The notes beneath the pieces were generated by a model, which worked only from the letters and a program-made list of their open reading frames with translations, made no database searches and was not told where the DNA came from. A program made the translations under genes and the position numbers. Positions 62,052 to 64,000 of a stretch of DNA of 64,000 nucleotides are shown piece by piece; the first letter of the stretch is position 1; each line of letters opens with the position of its first letter. Origin of the DNA: GCA-002727735 sp038134525 (lineage in GTDB: Bacteria; Bacteroidota; Bacteroidia; Flavobacteriales_D; Parvicellaceae); contig JAYPVI010000011.1 of assembly GCA_038134525.1 (NCBI GenBank), forward strand, positions 19,059 to 83,058. The letters run 5' to 3'.

Positions 62052-63807
62052 TATCTTTTAAATTATGTAAAAGTTCTTTGGTTTTAGACAAGTAAATGTC
62101 AGCATTGTCAGCGGAAAGGGGACTGTATTTTGCCATTTCACAGCTAGTTAATATTTCATCAATAGAATGTATGACTTCTTTCTCAACTTTATTTTTTTCT
62201 AGAACTTTATATATAGAAGCCCGATTTAATTCAGCAATATTTATTCTGTATTTTTTCGAAATAAATGATATCCAAAGGTTGTAAATCTCTTTGTAGAAAT
62301 CATCTAGTCTTCTGTTTGTTAAGTTTAGTTCTGCTTTTGATAGATAAAGATGTGTTTCCTTGTTTATTTGCTTTAGAAATGTTTTCTCTGTGTTATTAAA
62401 CTTTTCTTTACTAGATAAGAAGACTAAAAATAATAATAAAATTAGGGGAGAAGATGCGATCAGCCCCAAGTAATAGGCAGTCCCAAAGATAGGGTTGTTA
62501 AAATCAAATAGCTCTGTTTGGGTTTTAATGTGTCGAATATTTTCGTTAATGGTAATAACTTCATCTTGTTGAGGTTTTTCAAAATTAATGGTATTTATTG
62601 TAGATGATTTGTCCGTTTTTTCAACTGTAATCATGGTTTTAGGGTGACTCAATGTTTTATATTTTCCGCTATTTAGATCAAAATAAGAAAAGGATATGGG
62701 CGGAATTTCATATTCACCATGAAACCGAGGAATAATAAGTTGATGCAAATTCTTATTTCCATAAATACCAGACTCACTCACCTTTATATTGGATTTTGTT
62801 TCCTCAGGGTATCGCTCTAAATCTTGTGGAAAAGAAAGCTTGGGTAAATCCAGTTGTTTTAAGTTGCCATTTCCAGAAATTTCAATGTGTATATCTAGAG
62901 GGTCATCAACATTAAGCTCTGTTTTCTTAACATCTACTTTTAATTTATAGTTTCTTCCAATTTGACCTGAAAATGATAATGGTGCATTTGGAGGTAGTGC
63001 TTTTACATCGAGCTGAAGCGAATTGCTTTTTAGATTCTTTTGTTTTCCCCTATTGAAAAAATCTCGATTAATAACTGTTTTAACTTCAAATGGTAATATG
63101 TTAATCTTTCCTGATTTTTGTGGTGAAATAATTTCTTTTTTGAGCGTAAACACACGGTATTGTATTCCGTTAATCACCTCAACCTGTTCTTTCCATTGGT
63201 TATTTTTGGGTTCTATCAATTCGGTCCAAACATCATTGCTCATGGGTAGATCGTAATCTGTGATTTCAAGGTTTCTGATGTGATAAGTTGAAGCATAAAT
63301 TTTATATTCTACTAATAAATTTTCACCAACATATAACTTTCTTTTAGGCGAACTTATTTTTGCGAAAAACTTGCTATCACTTTCACTAGTTTTTGTTGTT
63401 GAACTCGTAGTAGGTTGCGTTTGATTATTTGTTCTACCTTGGGTAACAGTAATCGTTATGGGTTTTGTTTCAAATGTTTCATTTTCATAATTGATTTGTA
63501 TAGCATCAATAATAAGTTCTCCTTCTTTTTTAGGTGATAAGATGAAAGAATAGGAAAATTCTTTTACCTGTTCAAACTTACCGTTGATGATAGTAGTTTG
63601 ACTTGATGAACTAGTAAAGGGTCCTTGGCGTATTAAGAAATTTTCAAACTTAAGGTTGGATAAACCAACTCTTTCATTCGCCTTTATTGTAAACTTAACA
63701 TACTCATCTAAAGTAATATTGTTTTGATTAACAAATGCTTCAATTTCAAATTGTCCCCATAAAGGAAAGCACGAAAAAATTAATATATACAAGAGAAGCT
63801 TTTTCAT
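62044..63807 (-). CDS. batD: Aerotolerance protein BatD
   Basis: 587 residues with signal peptide (MKKLLLYILIFSCFPLWGQ). N-terminal BatD beta-sandwich repeats (VNQNNITLDEYVKFTIKANE, FSYSFILSPKKEGELIIDAI, KLYVGENLLVEYKIYA), one membrane helix near the C-terminus (AYYLGLIASSPLILLLFLVFLSS), and a cytosolic helical end. It is in the periplasm with BatA/B and TPR proteins. Its ATG overlaps the batC stop (TAATG). Confidence 0.93.
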   Translation of the reverse strand: MKKLLLYILIFSCFPLWGQFEIEAFVNQNNITLDEYVKFTIKANERVGLSNLKFENFLIRQGPFTSSSSQTTIINGKFEQVKEFSYSFILSPKKEGELIIDAIQINYENETFETKPITITVTQGRTNNQTQPTTSSTTKTSESDSKFFAKISSPKRKLYVGENLLVEYKIYASTYHIRNLEITDYDLPMSNDVWTELIEPKNNQWKEQVEVINGIQYRVFTLKKEIISPQKSGKINILPFEVKTVINRDFFNRGKQKNLKSNSLQLDVKALPPNAPLSFSGQIGRNYKLKVDVKKTELNVDDPLDIHIEISGNGNLKQLDLPKLSFPQDLERYPEETKSNIKVSESGIYGNKNLHQLIIPRFHGEYEIPPISFSYFDLNSGKYKTLSHPKTMITVEKTDKSSTINTINFEKPQQDEVITINENIRHIKTQTELFDFNNPIFGTAYYLGLIASSPLILLLFLVFLSSKEKFNNTEKTFLKQINKETHLYLSKAELNLTNRRLDDFYKEIYNLWISFISKKYRINIAELNRASIYKVLEKNKVEKEVIHSIDEILTSCEMAKYSPLSADNADIYLSKTKELLHNLKDNA

Positions 63808-64000
63808 TACCAGTCTTTTGTTTTGCTTTTATTCTTTTTGTCTCCTTTATTTCTATTCATTTTCATTAATATTTTCTCCTCATCTCCATTAATGGCGTCT
63901 AAGTTTTTTAATGCTTGTTGTATGCTTTGAGCTTGTTTTTCTTGCTGTTGGTCTTTGTTTTGTTGGTCTTTGTTTTGTTGGTCTTTGTTTTGTTGGTCTT
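63807..64000 (-). CDS. batC: BatC-like TPR protein, C-terminal end only
   Basis: Only the last ~63 residues are in the window, ending KSKTKDW and TAA at 63809-63807. The visible part is a glutamine-rich KDQQN repeat, then QSIQQALKNLDAINGDEEKI and a lysine-rich tail, in line with the end of BatC. Position directly before batD supports this. The TPR domains would lie beyond the edge. Confidence 0.75.
   Translation of the reverse strand, partial: DQQNKDQQNKDQQNKDQQQEKQAQSIQQALKNLDAINGDEEKILMKMNRNKGDKKNKSKTKDW
63951..64000 (-). repeat. 15 bp tandem repeat coding for K-D-Q-Q-N, running off the edge
   Basis: Three exact units on the plus strand (63951-63965, 63966-63980, 63981-63995) plus the start of a fourth. 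The codons give an in-frame Q/K/D/N pentapeptide in the batC gene; total copy number is not visible. Confidence 0.92.

Noticed and set aside
1..64000. CRISPR array or rRNA genes
   Set aside because: No regularly spaced direct repeats with unique spacers and no rRNA sequence were seen on either strand.

Overview
The window looks like the chromosome of a marine-type Bacteroidota, most likely Flavobacteriales. The DNA is AT-rich. There is a TonB-dependent receptor with a carboxypeptidase-regulatory N-domain, type IX secretion C-terminal tails, a Bat (aerotolerance) operon, bacteroidete-style promoters (TTG-N17..19-TANNTTTG) and a lipoprotein opening with the NYNPDAT..DDGSC motif that is frequent in this phylum.

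Layout. 1-5.9 kb: a leftward operon of lipoprotein, TonB receptor and Na+/Pi symporter (the last cut by the window edge), facing away from an orphan OmpR-type response regulator; I infer phosphate or similar nutrient uptake. 6.5-10.2 kb: a CoA-type Nudix hydrolase, two unknown envelope genes and two neighbouring amidino-hydrolase paralogues (arginine/dimethylarginine type and CtlX type). 10.1-17.1 kb: a leftward run from cell-division genes (coiled coil, zapA) through RNase Y into a surface-polysaccharide set (epimerase, methyltransferase, glycosyltransferase, flippase). That set is interrupted by a scar holding a glycosyltransferase stub and a broken piece of dnaN. 17.1-21.2 kb: M23 peptidase, PIN-PhoH protein and DUF58 protein.

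21.28-30.42 kb: a 9.1 kb integrated element in the 3' end of tRNA-Asp(GTC), bounded by a 25 bp direct repeat. Its leftward backbone is a tyrosine integrase, an unknown gene, a small HTH protein, a D5/P4-type helicase and a separate BT4734/PriCT-type primase half. Its rightward cargo is three exported proteins: a trypsin-like protease, a lipoprotein with YwqK/MORN-like repeats, and a large YwqK/MORN-repeat protein ending in a FISUMP domain. Each cargo gene begins directly after a copy of the same roughly 50 bp sequence, and in both measurable cases exactly 16 nt separate one stop codon from the next copy. Candidate integrase arm sites (A[C/T]TTGCCATA) lie inside both ends. I regard this three-cassette module as the best candidate for an undescribed system.

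30.5-38.3 kb: the bioBFDA biotin operon, a DUF4159 protein, a class III CoA-transferase and unknown genes. 38.4-44 kb: a 1630-residue SLC12-like cation-chloride cotransporter fused to a long helical region and a P-loop domain, overlapping a MscS-like channel gene by one base; probably an ion or osmotic homeostasis module. 44-57.3 kb: housekeeping genes (aroC, dicarboxylate symporter, OmpA/PD40 protein, tdk, a broken acyltransferase, tRNA-Leu, tRNA-Lys, FAD oxidase, peptide transporter, M1 aminopeptidase, smpB). 57.4-60.7 kb: a probable copper locus, with an MbnP-like protein carrying a T9SS tail, an MbnH-like dihaem enzyme overlapping it, another exported protein and an HMA-MauE fusion. 60.7-64 kb: nth without iron-sulphur ligands, then batE, batD and the end of batC running off the window.

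No stretch longer than 300 bases is unexplained. Functions are from reading protein motifs by eye; no database search was run.
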